Positions 7,325 to 15,024 of a DNA stretch of 17,349 bases are shown here, piece after piece. Origin of the DNA: JALORV01 sp035255845 (lineage in GTDB: Bacteria; Pseudomonadota; Gammaproteobacteria; Burkholderiales; Burkholderiaceae_F); contig DATEZE010000321.1 of NCBI GenBank assembly GCA_035255845.1, positions 1-17,349 of the forward strand. The letters are read 5' to 3'. The number at the start of each line of letters is the position of its first letter. The stretch's first letter is position 1. A model generated the notes under the pieces. The model searched no databases and had not been told where the DNA came from. It saw nothing but the letters and a program-made list of their open reading frames with translations. Both the position numbers and the translations under genes were made by a program.

Positions 7325-8311
7325 CTACTTGGCGATACCCACCGCCTTCATCGTCGCACCGAGCTCGGTGTCCGACTTCGCCATGAACTTGGCGAAATCG
7401 TCCGGACCGGCGTAGATCACGCCAAAGCCACGACTGCTCATGAATTCGGTGTAGTCCTTGCTGGCAGCGATCTTTTGCAGCGCGGCCGCCAACTTGTCGC
7501 GCGCTTCCGGCGGAATTCCCTTCGGCGCGACCATGCCGCGCCACGCGGCCATCGTCCAGTCGCTGCCGATTGCAGCCTTCAGCGTCGGAACATTCGGATA
7601 GAGCGCCGACGGCTTGTCATTCATGATGACGAGGCTCTTGACCTTGCCGGCATCGATCAGTGCACGCGCCTCGGGTAACGAGACCGGCGCGATGTCGACT
7701 CCGCCTGCGACCATGTCCTGCAGTCCTGGCGCGGCACCGTTGCTCGGGACCCACGGCACAGCGGCCGGATCGATCTTCTGGTCGCGCAGCAGCCCGGCGA
7801 GTGCGAGATGCCAGATGCCTCCCTGGCCGGTTCCAGAGGCCTTGAGCTTGCCCGGATTCGCCTTGATCGCCGCCAGGAGATCTCCGACCGACTTGTAAGG
7901 AGCATCCGCGCGAACCTGCACGCCGGCAGGGTCGGCATTGACCAGCGCCAGCGGGGTATACGACGCGCCGGTCAACTCCGTCAGCCCCTGCCAATGCATC
8001 ATGCCGATCTCGACCGTGGCCAGGCCGATCGTGTAACCGTCGGGTGCTGCCGACGCGATCGCGGCGTGTCCAACGACACCGCTGCCGCCGGTGCGGTTGA
8101 CGACGTTGACCGGTTGCCCGAGTTCCTTCTCGAGCAGGGTGCCGATAATGCGGGCTGTCGCGTCGGTTCCGCCACCGGCGCCCCATGGGACGATCAGCGT
8201 GATCGGGCGCGTGGGGTAGGACTGCGCTAGGGCGACATTGCTCAGGCAAGCCGATGCGGCCAGCGAGGCTGCGGCGAATCGAAACAGCGTGCGACGGGAA
8301 TAGGCGGGCAT
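7325..8311 (-). CDS. tctC: TTT transporter solute-binding protein (TctC / Bug family)
   Basis: Periplasmic receptor of the TTT transporter, first gene of the tctC-tctB-tctA-VOC operon. 328 residues from the ATG at 8311, which has a strong GGAGGA ribosome site; an upstream in-frame ATG (8389) is rejected because it would precede the signal peptide with unrelated residues. The leader MPAYSRRTLFRFAAASLAAS carries two arginines (SRRTLF, a possible but imperfect Tat motif) and is probably cut after VALA (residue 29). The mature protein starts QSYPTRPITLIVPWGAGGGTD, the hallmark of Bug receptors, followed by TDATARIIG, NRTGGSGVVGHAAIASAAPDGYT and the KALRDKL-like C-terminal region. Bug paralogues are numerous in Burkholderiales and bind varied carboxylates, so the ligand is unknown. 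Confidence 0.94.
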   Translation of the reverse strand: MPAYSRRTLFRFAAASLAASACLSNVALAQSYPTRPITLIVPWGAGGGTDATARIIGTLLEKELGQPVNVVNRTGGSGVVGHAAIASAAPDGYTIGLATVEIGMMHWQGLTELTGASYTPLALVNADPAGVQVRADAPYKSVGDLLAAIKANPGKLKASGTGQGGIWHLALAGLLRDQKIDPAAVPWVPSNGAAPGLQDMVAGGVDIAPVSLPEARALIDAGKVKSLVIMNDKPSALYPNVPTLKAAIGSDWTMAAWRGMVAPKGIPPEARDKLAAALQKIAASKDYTEFMSSRGFGVIYAGPDDFAKFMAKSDTELGATMKAVGIAK

Positions 8312-8402
8312 GTCTCCTCCGTGATCGAACGTCGGTTTGTCTCGCTCCGACTCGCCCGCAATGTAGAGCAAATCGACTGCGGCGGGCACTCGGGGGAGCG
8401 AC

Positions 8403-8555
8403 CTAACCGGTGTTTCGAAGTCCGGCCGAAATTCCGTTGATCGTCAGATGAATGCCGCGCTTGACGCGCCCGTCGGTGATACCGGCGCGATGGCGCTTGA
8501 TCAATTCAACCTGCAGGTGATTCAGCGGGTCGATATACGAAAGCCGATGCTGCAT
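8403..8555 (-). pseudogene. ppc: C-terminal remnant of phosphoenolpyruvate carboxylase
   Basis: Fifty codons and a stop that encode only the last part of PEP carboxylase (full length about 880-980 residues). The visible pieces HRLSYIDPLNHLQVEL, KRHRAG, RVKRGIHLTINGISAGLRNTG match the family's C-terminus: E. coli PPC has YIDPLNVLQAEL and ends VTIAGIAAGMRNTG. The terminal RNTG, essential in PPC and including the Asn used in aspartate inhibition, is intact, and there are no frameshifts within the piece. Homology stops at about 8555-8575 and what follows is the hemC promoter, so more than 800 codons are gone. No ribosome site precedes the ATG at 8555, so it is unlikely to be translated. In betaproteobacterial relatives ppc is commonly divergent from hemC, so this is best read as a deletion scar. 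A functional copy elsewhere in the genome cannot be excluded. Confidence 0.85.
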
Positions 8556-8562
8556 GATGCAG
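8550..8562. repeat. perfect 6-1-6 inverted repeat CTGCATGATGCAG
   Basis: Thirteen-base perfect palindrome with a one-base centre. It covers the point where recognisable PPC homology ends and lies at about -26 to -38 relative to the proposed hemC transcription start. It could be an operator, a deletion-junction scar or chance. Confidence 0.4.
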
Positions 8563-8572
8563 AGTGAGCCGA

Positions 8573-8581
8573 TGCTAGACT
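8573..8581 (+). promoter_or_regulatory. candidate extended -10 promoter of hemC
   Basis: TGCTAGACT (TG-n-TAGACT) fits an extended -10 element and would start transcription near 8588, giving a leader of about 37 bases before the hemC ATG. No good -35 is seen; the palindrome at 8550-8562 occupies that place. The hemC ribosome site is AGGA at 8609-8612 or nearby, with a longish spacing. Confidence 0.35.
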
Positions 8582-8624
8582 CGCCGCGCCATTTTCGGGT
8601 CATGCCATCGACAGGATCTCGCCG

Positions 8625-9548
8625 ATGAACACGCCGGCGCGCGTCGTCATCGCGACGCGCGAAAGTCCCCTCGCACTGTGGCAGGCCGAACATGTGCGTC
8701 AGATCCTGATACAGCGACACCCGTCCATTGAGGTAGAGCTGCTCGGCATGACGACGCGTGGCGACCAGATTCTGGATCGCACGCTGTCGAAGGTCGGCGG
8801 CAAAGGGTTGTTTGTCAAAGAGCTCGAGGTCGCACTGCTCGAGAGGCGCGCGCAGCTCGCCGTGCACTCGTTGAAGGACGTTCCGATGGATCTCGGGCCA
8901 GAGTTCGAACTCGCGGCGGTTATGCAACGCGAGGATCCGCGCGACTGCCTGGTCTCCAATCGATTTGCAACGCTCGATGAAATGCCCGCGGGCGCACGCG
9001 TCGGCACGTCAAGCCTGCGACGGGAGCTGATGCTGCGCGCGCGCTTTCCGGGTCTCAGAGTCGAGGCGGTGCGCGGCAATGTGAACACGCGCCTGGCAAA
9101 GCTTGACCGGGGCGATTTCGACGCCCTCGTGATGGCCGCCGCCGGTCTCAAGCGCCTCGGCTTCGCAGCGCGCATTCGCCAGGTGATTCCGACCGCCGTA
9201 TCGCTGCCAGCGCCCGGCCAGGGTGCGCTCGGCATCGAGGTGCTGCGGGAGGACGAGGCCACCATTTCACTGCTCGCGCCGCTGAACGACCCGGCGACCC
9301 GTGCCGCCACGATGGCAGAACGCGGCGTATCGCGCGGCCTCGGCGGCAGCTGTCAAGTGCCGCTGGCGGCGTACGCGGAGATTGAAGGGGCTGAGTTGCG
9401 GATGCGGGCGCTTGTCGGTAATGCCGCCACCGGCGAATTCGTCGAGAGCGAGGGCAGGGCGCCCATGGATGATGCCGAGGTCCTGGCGGCGCGACTCGTC
9501 GCGGACCTGAAGAAGCGCGGAGCGCTGCGGCTGCTCGGCCTCGGCTGA
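8625..9548 (+). CDS. hemC: hydroxymethylbilane synthase (porphobilinogen deaminase)
   Basis: Cytosolic heme-pathway enzyme that joins four porphobilinogens into hydroxymethylbilane, using a covalent dipyrromethane cofactor. 307 residues, normal length. Domain 1 has VVIATRESPLALWQAEHV, GDQILDRTLSKVGGKGLFVKELE and VHSLKDVPMDL with catalytic D85. Domain 2 has VGTSSLRRELML and VRGNVNTRLAKLDRGDFDALVMAAAG, rich in the arginines that hold substrate. LPAPGQGALGIEV follows. The cofactor-binding Cys243 lies in GLGGSCQVPLAAYA. All essential residues are present. First gene of the hemC-hemD-hemX-hemY series, four bases before hemD. Its upstream neighbour is the ppc remnant, so it keeps its own promoter region. 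Confidence 0.97.
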   Translation: MNTPARVVIATRESPLALWQAEHVRQILIQRHPSIEVELLGMTTRGDQILDRTLSKVGGKGLFVKELEVALLERRAQLAVHSLKDVPMDLGPEFELAAVMQREDPRDCLVSNRFATLDEMPAGARVGTSSLRRELMLRARFPGLRVEAVRGNVNTRLAKLDRGDFDALVMAAAGLKRLGFAARIRQVIPTAVSLPAPGQGALGIEVLREDEATISLLAPLNDPATRAATMAERGVSRGLGGSCQVPLAAYAEIEGAELRMRALVGNAATGEFVESEGRAPMDDAEVLAARLVADLKKRGALRLLGLG

Positions 9549-9552
9549 GATC

Positions 9553-10311
9553 GTGGCGCGGCTCTCGATCGTCACGCGCCCGGGCCAGGCCGGCGAACGC
9601 CTCGCCGAAGAGTTGCTGCGGCGTGGCGGCGACGCGCTCTGGTGGCCGGCGTTCACGATCGGACCGGCGCCGGACGAGTTCCGGGCGCGGTCGGTCCTGG
9701 CCCGCGTCGCGGAGCACGATCTTGTGATCTTCGTCAGCCCGGCTGCCGTGCACGCTGCCGCCCCGCTGCTTCAGGACTGGCCAACGGCCACAGCCATCGG
9801 CGCGGTCGGTCATGCGACCGCGCAGGCGATCGCCGAACTCATACCGGTGCCAACGGGAACTCCGATCGTCGCGCCGTCCGCGGGCAGTGGCGCGGGCTCC
9901 GAAGCCTTCTTCGACGCTTGGCAACGCAGCGGGAGTACCGCGAACCGCGTGCTGATCCTGCGTGCACAGGCCGGTCGGGAATGGCTGGCGCGCCGTTTCG
10001 CCGACGCGGGCGCCGAAGTGGAGGTACTGCCGGTCTACAGCCGCACCGATTCGGTGCCGGACGTCGCCAGCCTCGGCCGAGTCGCGCGCGCGGCGCACCA
10101 AGGCGACGACGTGACGATCCTCTTCAGCAGCAGCGAGGCGATCGATGCCCTCGATCGCCAACTTGACACGGTCGCCGGTGCCGCGCAATGGCTGCGCCGT
10201 GGCCGCGCGCTGGCGACGCACCCGCGCATCGCAGAACAGCTGTTGGCCGCTGGATACACGCGAGTCGAATTGGCCGAGTCGGGTCACGAAGCGCTCGTCG
10301 CACAGCTTTAG
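9553..10311 (+). CDS. hemD: uroporphyrinogen-III synthase
   Basis: Closes and inverts ring D of hydroxymethylbilane to give uroporphyrinogen III, the next step after HemC. 252 residues from a GTG start four bases after the hemC stop. The family is poorly conserved, but the frame shows VTRPGQAGERLAEELLRRGGDALWWPAFTI at the start, then DLVIFVSPAAVHA, ATAIGAVGHATAQAI, a middle stretch RVLILRAQAGREWLARRFADAGAEVEVLPVYSR, and near the end ILFSSSEAIDAL and ALATHPRIAEQLLAAGY. These are the recurring blocks of PF02602. In some Burkholderiales HemD is fused to HemX; here a stop codon and an 88-base gap with a frame change separate them. Confidence 0.92.
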   Translation: MARLSIVTRPGQAGERLAEELLRRGGDALWWPAFTIGPAPDEFRARSVLARVAEHDLVIFVSPAAVHAAAPLLQDWPTATAIGAVGHATAQAIAELIPVPTGTPIVAPSAGSGAGSEAFFDAWQRSGSTANRVLILRAQAGREWLARRFADAGAEVEVLPVYSRTDSVPDVASLGRVARAAHQGDDVTILFSSSEAIDALDRQLDTVAGAAQWLRRGRALATHPRIAEQLLAAGYTRVELAESGHEALVAQL

Positions 10312-10399
10312 AATCGGCGCAATACCGCTCGCCGCCGGTTCGCGCGGCATTTGGCCGCTCTCGACGTGCAGCGCCGATCACCATCCGCCCATCGCTGCC

Positions 10400-11482
10400 T
10401 TGAACCCGAACGAGTCACCGTCGATAGAACCTGTCGCCGCAGTGGCAAATACGCCTGCGCCGACAGCAATTGAGCCGGCCACGCCTCGTTCGGCCTGGCC
10501 GTGGATCGCCGCAATTGCGATCGTTGCGAGCCTCGGCGCGGCGGTCTATGCGCAGCTGCAGCTCGGCGCGCTGCGCAAGGAATCGGCACGGCGGTTTGGT
10601 GAACTCGAACAGGCGACGGCGCGCGCGACCGACACGGCCACTCGCGCGGATGCCGAGGCCCGCGCGGCGCGTGAGCGCGCGATGGTGCTCGAAGCGCGAC
10701 TCGCCGACGAGCAGGGCCAGCGCGAGGCGCTTGAGCAGCTCTATACCGATCTCTCGCGCGGGCGTGATGAGGCAGTGCTGGTCGAGGTCGAGCGGCTGGC
10801 CGCGGTCGCCAGTCAGGAGCTCAGCGTCAGCGGCAACCTCAACACCGCGCTCGCGGCGCTGCAGACGGCTGACCTTCGCCTCGCCCGCAGCGACAGCGCG
10901 CGGTTCCTGCCGCTCCGCCGCGTCATCGCGCGCGACATCGAGCGCCTGAAAGTTGCCCCATCGGTCGATGTCGCCGGCATGGCGCTGAAGCTCGACCAGA
11001 TCGCGGCGGCCGTCGATAACTGGCCGCTGCTTTCAGATGCACGGCCTCCGGGCGATGTGCAGCCCGCCCCTAGCGCGGACGCGAACGCACCGTCGCCCGG
11101 CCTGCCACGCTGGGAGCGATGGCTCGAACGGTTGCGCTCTGAACTTGGCGATTATCGCGACCTCGTCCGGTGGCGCCGCGTGGACACGCCCGAGGCGCTG
11201 CTGCTGGTGCCGCAGCAGCAGCAGTTGGTCCGGCTGCAGATCAAGCTACGCCTGTTGAATGCGCGACAGGCGCTGTTGATGCGCAACGATCGCCTGTTCC
11301 GCGCCGATCTCGGCGAAGCGCAGACATTGGTCAGCCGATACGTCGACGTGCGCCAGGCCAACGTTGCCGCCGCGGTCGCCACGATGAAGCAGCTGGGTTC
11401 TACGGCACTCTCGGTCGAAGTGCCGCAGATCAACGACAGCCTCGCCGCAGTGCGTGCGGCGCGTACCACGCCGGGGCGCTGA
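10400..11482 (+). CDS. hemX: HemX-like membrane protein of the heme operon
   Basis: Inner-membrane protein of the PF04375 (HemX) family, often mislabelled uroporphyrin-III C-methyltransferase; no SAM-methyltransferase motif is present. From TTG 10400 it has 360 residues: a Pro/Ala-rich cytoplasmic leader, one transmembrane helix (about 34-51, PWIAAIAIVASLGAAVYA), a long charged coiled coil (about 55-115) and a helical periplasmic domain with LSVSGNLNTALAALQTADLRL, RWERWLERLRSELGDYRDLV and LLLVPQQQQLVRLQIKLRLLNARQALL. No ATG exists between the hemD stop and the helix. In-frame candidates are TTG 10400 and GTG 10442, neither with a good ribosome site, so the start is uncertain by 14 residues. 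Ends in a TGATG overlap with hemY. Exact role in heme supply unknown. Confidence 0.87.
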   Translation: MNPNESPSIEPVAAVANTPAPTAIEPATPRSAWPWIAAIAIVASLGAAVYAQLQLGALRKESARRFGELEQATARATDTATRADAEARAARERAMVLEARLADEQGQREALEQLYTDLSRGRDEAVLVEVERLAAVASQELSVSGNLNTALAALQTADLRLARSDSARFLPLRRVIARDIERLKVAPSVDVAGMALKLDQIAAAVDNWPLLSDARPPGDVQPAPSADANAPSPGLPRWERWLERLRSELGDYRDLVRWRRVDTPEALLLVPQQQQLVRLQIKLRLLNARQALLMRNDRLFRADLGEAQTLVSRYVDVRQANVAAAVATMKQLGSTALSVEVPQINDSLAAVRAARTTPGR

Positions 11483-12738
11483 TGCGCTGGCTGACCTGGG
11501 CGCTGCTGTTGTCGCTGCTCGCCGCGGCCGTGGCCCTGGTGCTGCAGATCAACGCCGGCAACGTTGCCTTCTACGTGCCGCCCTACCGCCTCGACGTCGC
11601 ACTCAACCTTTTCCTTCTGGTGCTGACGGCGCTGCTGCTGATCGTCTACCTGGGAGGCCGCGCGTTGCAGCGGGTCGTCGACTTTCCCGAGCAGGTGCGG
11701 CTCTATCGAGCGCGTCGCGAGGAGGTGGGCGGCCAGCAGGCGCTGGTCGAGGCGGTGCGCAGCCTGCTCGAAGGCCGCTTCGCCCGGGCGGAGAAGGCTG
11801 CGCGGGCCGCACAATCGTCATCGCGCACTGCCGGAGTCGCTGCGCTGATCGGCGCGCGAGCCGCCCACCGGATGCAGGAATATGAACGACGGAACGACTG
11901 GCTTACGCGCGCCGAGGACGACGCCGATATCGAAACTGCGCGTCTTGTCACGAGCGCGGAGATGTGGTCGGAACAGCGCGACAACGATGCCGCGCTCGGC
12001 GCGATCCGCCAGCTGCAGGGTGCCGGAGCGCGCCACATCCACGCGATGCGAATCGCATTGAACGCCAATCTGCAGTCGGGCCGCTGGGAAGACGCGCTCA
12101 AGGCATTGCGTGCGCTCGAAAAGCGCAAGGCGGTGCATCCGGTGCTCGCCCAGCGGTTGAAGCTGGCTGCTTATCGGGAACGTCTGCTGGCGCAACGCTA
12201 CGACGCTGCTTCACTCGAGGCTGCCTGGGACGCGATCACCGCCACCGATCGGCTGCTGCCGGAAGTGGCGCTTGAAGGCGCTCGCCTGCTGAACCTCGCC
12301 GGCCGCGGTGGGCGCGCCGCCGCCGTGATCGAGGAGGCGCTGCGCGCATCCCCTGCCCCGTGGGACGAAACCAGCACCAGGCTGCTCGACGAATACGCGC
12401 GCGCCCAGGCCTTTCCGGCCCGCGGGCAACTCGAGCAGGTCGAGCGCTGGCTGAGCGAGTCGCCGCGCGACGACGCGATGCGCGCGGCGCTGCTGCGTAC
12501 AGCGGGCATGCTGTGCCTGCGCGAACAGCTATGGGGCAAGGCGGGCAGCTATCTGAACGAAAGTTTGCAGATTGCCAAGGAGCCGGCGACGCTGCTCGCG
12601 CTGGCTCGACTGGCCGAGGCGCTGGGCAACGAGGCCGAAGCGGCTCAGCACTATCGCGAGGCGGCTTTCGGTTATTCGCAGCCGGCGTCGGCGCCCGGAG
12701 AAGGCCTTCGGCCCATCCTGCGCGAGCAGACCTTTTAG
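11482..12738 (+). CDS. hemY: HemY-like TPR membrane protein
   Basis: Proteobacterial HemY (PF07219 N-terminal domain), unrelated to Bacillus HemY protoporphyrinogen oxidase. 418 residues. Two N-terminal helices (about 1-21 and 38-58) frame the family motif NAGNVAFYVPPYRLDVALNLF. RRVVDF-like and RSLLEGRFARAEKAA follow, then a long helical region of TPR-like repeats (about 90-405) with alternating Ala/Leu-rich pairs, for example LALARLAEALGNEAEAAQHY. The protein is thought to act with HemX at the membrane in late heme synthesis, but its reaction, if any, is not known. The ATG shares one base with the hemX stop, so translation is coupled. It converges with the SDR gene, 22 bases away. Confidence 0.92.
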   Translation: MRWLTWALLLSLLAAAVALVLQINAGNVAFYVPPYRLDVALNLFLLVLTALLLIVYLGGRALQRVVDFPEQVRLYRARREEVGGQQALVEAVRSLLEGRFARAEKAARAAQSSSRTAGVAALIGARAAHRMQEYERRNDWLTRAEDDADIETARLVTSAEMWSEQRDNDAALGAIRQLQGAGARHIHAMRIALNANLQSGRWEDALKALRALEKRKAVHPVLAQRLKLAAYRERLLAQRYDAASLEAAWDAITATDRLLPEVALEGARLLNLAGRGGRAAAVIEEALRASPAPWDETSTRLLDEYARAQAFPARGQLEQVERWLSESPRDDAMRAALLRTAGMLCLREQLWGKAGSYLNESLQIAKEPATLLALARLAEALGNEAEAAQHYREAAFGYSQPASAPGEGLRPILREQTF

Positions 12739-12760
12739 TCCTCACGTGGCGGCGGCCGCG

Positions 12761-13528
12761 CTAAACGCAGCGTCCGCCGTCAACCTCCAGGCACGCGCCG
12801 GTGACGAAGTTCGCTTCATCGGACGCGAGGTAGACGCACGCGCTCGCGACGTCGTCAGGCGTCGAGAAGCGGCCGAGAGGGATCGTCTCGAGGAACTTCT
12901 TCCGGTTCTCGGGCGTGTCGGGCATCCCCATGAACTCGGTCACGAGGCCGGTTGCTCCGATCACCGGGTTGACGCAGTTGACGCGGATGCCGTCAGGGCC
13001 GAGTTCGGCCGCCATCGAACGGCTGGTCGTGATCACCGCGCCCTTGCTGCCGTTGTACCAGGTGAGGCCAGGCCGCGGCCGGATAGCGGCAGTCGATGCG
13101 ATATTGATGAAGCAGCCACTGCGCTGCCTGCGGAAGTGCGGCACGACATGGATTGCGGTCAGGTAGATCGACTTCACGTTGACCGCGTAGATGCGGTCGA
13201 ACTCTGCTTCGCCGACGCCGAGCAGGGGCTGGTTACGGTGCGTCGTCCCGGCGTTGTTGACGACGATGTCGAGCTTGCCGAACTGCGAGAGCGCAGCGTC
13301 GAGCAGGCCGCGCACCTCGTTCGACTTCGACACATCGCCGAACGCGAAATGCGCGACTCCACCCGCGGCGCGGATGCCGGCGGCGACCGCGGCACCGCTT
13401 TCCCGCGCGATGTCGTTGATTACCACCGAGCAGCCTTCGCGCGCAAAGCGTTCGGCAATGCCGCGCCCGAATCCGGATGCCGCGCCCGTGACGAGCGCGA
13501 CCTTGTTCTCAAGCCTTCGAGTTCCCAT
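12761..13528 (-). CDS. short-chain dehydrogenase/reductase (classical SDR)
   Basis: NAD(P)-dependent oxidoreductase of 255 residues with every classical SDR motif: cofactor loop TGAASGFGRG (14-23), D39 at the end of strand 2 (favouring NAD over NADP), D65 in GDVS, NNAG (91-94), catalytic S145 in INIAS, Y158 and K162 in YNGSK, then IRVNCVNPV. The C-terminus ends DEANFVTGACLEVDGGRCV, typical of FabG-like and glucose-dehydrogenase-like SDRs that oxidise secondary alcohols. Substrate not predictable. It follows the aldehyde dehydrogenase by 17 bases with its own GGAAGA ribosome site, so the two form an operon and may oxidise an alcohol and an aldehyde in one route. Sits convergent to hemY. Confidence 0.93.
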   Translation of the reverse strand: MGTRRLENKVALVTGAASGFGRGIAERFAREGCSVVINDIARESGAAVAAGIRAAGGVAHFAFGDVSKSNEVRGLLDAALSQFGKLDIVVNNAGTTHRNQPLLGVGEAEFDRIYAVNVKSIYLTAIHVVPHFRRQRSGCFINIASTAAIRPRPGLTWYNGSKGAVITTSRSMAAELGPDGIRVNCVNPVIGATGLVTEFMGMPDTPENRKKFLETIPLGRFSTPDDVASACVYLASDEANFVTGACLEVDGGRCV

Positions 13529-13545
13529 CGCTGTCTTCCTGTGTG

Positions 13546-15024
13546 CTAGCCGTGCTTCACCGCGATCGTCTTCAGCGTCGTGAAGCCGAGCAATGCTTCG
13601 AAGCCCTTCTCGCGCCCGTAGCCGCTCGACTTAACCCCGCCGAACGGCAATTCGATGCCGCCGCCGGCACCATAGTTGTTGATGAACACCTGGCCGCAGC
13701 GTAGCTGCCGCGCAATGCGCAACTGGCGTGCGCCGTCGCGAGTCCAGACGCCGGCGACAAGACCAAAGCGCGTGCCGTTGGCGATACGCACGGCCTCCGC
13801 ATCGGTGTCGAATGCGCAGGCCGCCAGGACCGGTCCGAAGATCTCTTCCTGCGCCAGCCGATGCTGCGGCGGAACGTCGCGCAGCAGCGTCGGGGCCTGG
13901 TAAAAACCGGTCTGCGGGGCGTCCTCCACTACCTGCCCCTGCGCGGCCATCACGACGCCGTCGTGCTGTGCCTGGCTCAGATAGTCCCATACACGCTGCA
14001 ACTGGTTCCGGCGGATCAGTGGACCTAGATCGAGGTCGGCGAGTGCGGGACCGGCGCGCAGCCGCCGGATCGCGCCTGAGAGTTGTTCGAGCAGCGGTTC
14101 GTAGATCGAACGCTCGACCAGCACCCGGCTGCCTGCCGAGCAGGTCTGGCCGGCGTTCTGCACGATGGCATTGATCACGACGGGTACCGCTGCATCCAGG
14201 TCCGCGTCGGCGAAGACGATCTGCGGCGACTTGCCGCCGAGTTCGAGCGTGACCGGGCAGTGGTGACGGGCGGCAGCCTGTGCCACGGCGGTGCCTGTCA
14301 GCGGCGATCCGGTGAAGCTGATGTGATCAACGCCCGGATGCGCAGCCAGTGCGGCGCCGGCTTCTGCGCCATAGCCGGTCACGATATTGAGCGCGCCTGC
14401 AGGAAAGCCAACGTCGACAGCAAGCTCTGCCACGCGCAGCAGCGTGAGGCAGGCATCCTCGGCAGGCTTGACGACGCAGGCGTTGCCGGCCGCCAGCGCG
14501 GCGCCCACGCTGCGGCCGAAAATCTGCATCGGGTAGTTCCACGGAATGATGTGACCCGTGACGCCATGAGGCTCTCGAATCGTCAGCACGGTCATGCCGG
14601 TCTGGTACGGGATCGTGTCGCCGTGCAGCTTGTCGGCTGCGCCCGCGTAATACTCGAAGTAGCGTGCGAGCGCGGCGGCATCGGCGCGCCCCTGCCTGAG
14701 CGGCTTGCCCGTGGTGCGCGATTCGAGCTGCGCCAATTCCTCGCCTGCGCCTTCGACTGCGATGGCCAGTCTCATCAGCAGCCGCCCGCGCTCGGTCGCT
14801 GTTAGGCGGCCCCAGTCGCCGTCGCCGAATTCGCCGAGCGCAGCGCGCGCGGCATCGACGGCACGGCCGATGTCGGCGGCATTGCCGCGGGCGATGCGTG
14901 CGAATGCCGTGCCAACTGACGGATCGAGCACGTCGATGGTCTGGCCGTTGTCTGGAGGAAGCCAGCGATTGCCGACGAATTGCTGTGCAACCGCGCCGAT
15001 TTCAGCATCTAATGCCCCGTCCAT
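13546..15024 (-). CDS. NAD(P)-dependent aldehyde dehydrogenase
   Basis: Cytosolic ALDH-superfamily enzyme oxidising an aldehyde to its acid. 492 residues from the ATG at 15024, chosen over the in-frame ATG at 15051 because a strong GGAGGA site lies 6 bases before it. Motifs in order: REPHGVTGHIIPWNYPM with the active-site Asn, KPAEDACLTLLRVAEL for cofactor binding, FTGSPLTG, general base E261 in LELGGKSPQIVF, nucleophile C295 in QNAGQTCSAGSR, EEIFGPVL, and LPFGGVKSSGYGREKG at the C-terminus. All catalytic residues are present. Closest in look to betaine-aldehyde/gamma-aminobutyraldehyde-type class enzymes, but that does not fix the substrate. Divergent from ppa and first gene of an operon with the SDR. 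Confidence 0.94.
   Translation of the reverse strand: MDGALDAEIGAVAQQFVGNRWLPPDNGQTIDVLDPSVGTAFARIARGNAADIGRAVDAARAALGEFGDGDWGRLTATERGRLLMRLAIAVEGAGEELAQLESRTTGKPLRQGRADAAALARYFEYYAGAADKLHGDTIPYQTGMTVLTIREPHGVTGHIIPWNYPMQIFGRSVGAALAAGNACVVKPAEDACLTLLRVAELAVDVGFPAGALNIVTGYGAEAGAALAAHPGVDHISFTGSPLTGTAVAQAAARHHCPVTLELGGKSPQIVFADADLDAAVPVVINAIVQNAGQTCSAGSRVLVERSIYEPLLEQLSGAIRRLRAGPALADLDLGPLIRRNQLQRVWDYLSQAQHDGVVMAAQGQVVEDAPQTGFYQAPTLLRDVPPQHRLAQEEIFGPVLAACAFDTDAEAVRIANGTRFGLVAGVWTRDGARQLRIARQLRCGQVFINNYGAGGGIELPFGGVKSSGYGREKGFEALLGFTTLKTIAVKHG

Noticed and set aside
8354..8387. Inverted repeat GCCCGC...GCGGGC upstream of tctC
   Set aside because: Six-base all-GC arms 22 bases apart are expected by chance in DNA of this composition; no supporting promoter motif with a good -35 was found.
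8556..8927. Upstream extension of the ppc-remnant frame to an ATG at 8927
   Set aside because: The codons beyond about 8575 are antisense to the hemC promoter and hemC itself and do not resemble PEP carboxylase; only the last 50 codons or so are kept.
9148..10350. 400-codon minus-strand open frame opposite hemC and hemD
   Set aside because: Arg/Pro/Ala-rich antisense shadow of two clear heme genes, with no ribosome site and no recognisable domain.
10145..10399. Upstream part of the hemX frame starting inside hemD
   Set aside because: Translates to Arg/Ser-rich sequence antisense in character and overlapping hemD in another frame; HemX proper begins near 10400.
11211..11225. Short CAG repeat in hemX
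   Set aside because: Only about four units coding for a Gln run in a normal part of the protein; too short to call a variable repeat.
12572..13549. Long plus-strand open frame (325 codons) opposite the SDR gene
   Set aside because: Runs from inside hemY through the antisense of the SDR; its residues are low-complexity Arg/Ala/Asp-rich with no family look, while the SDR on the other strand has every motif. It is a GC-rich shadow.
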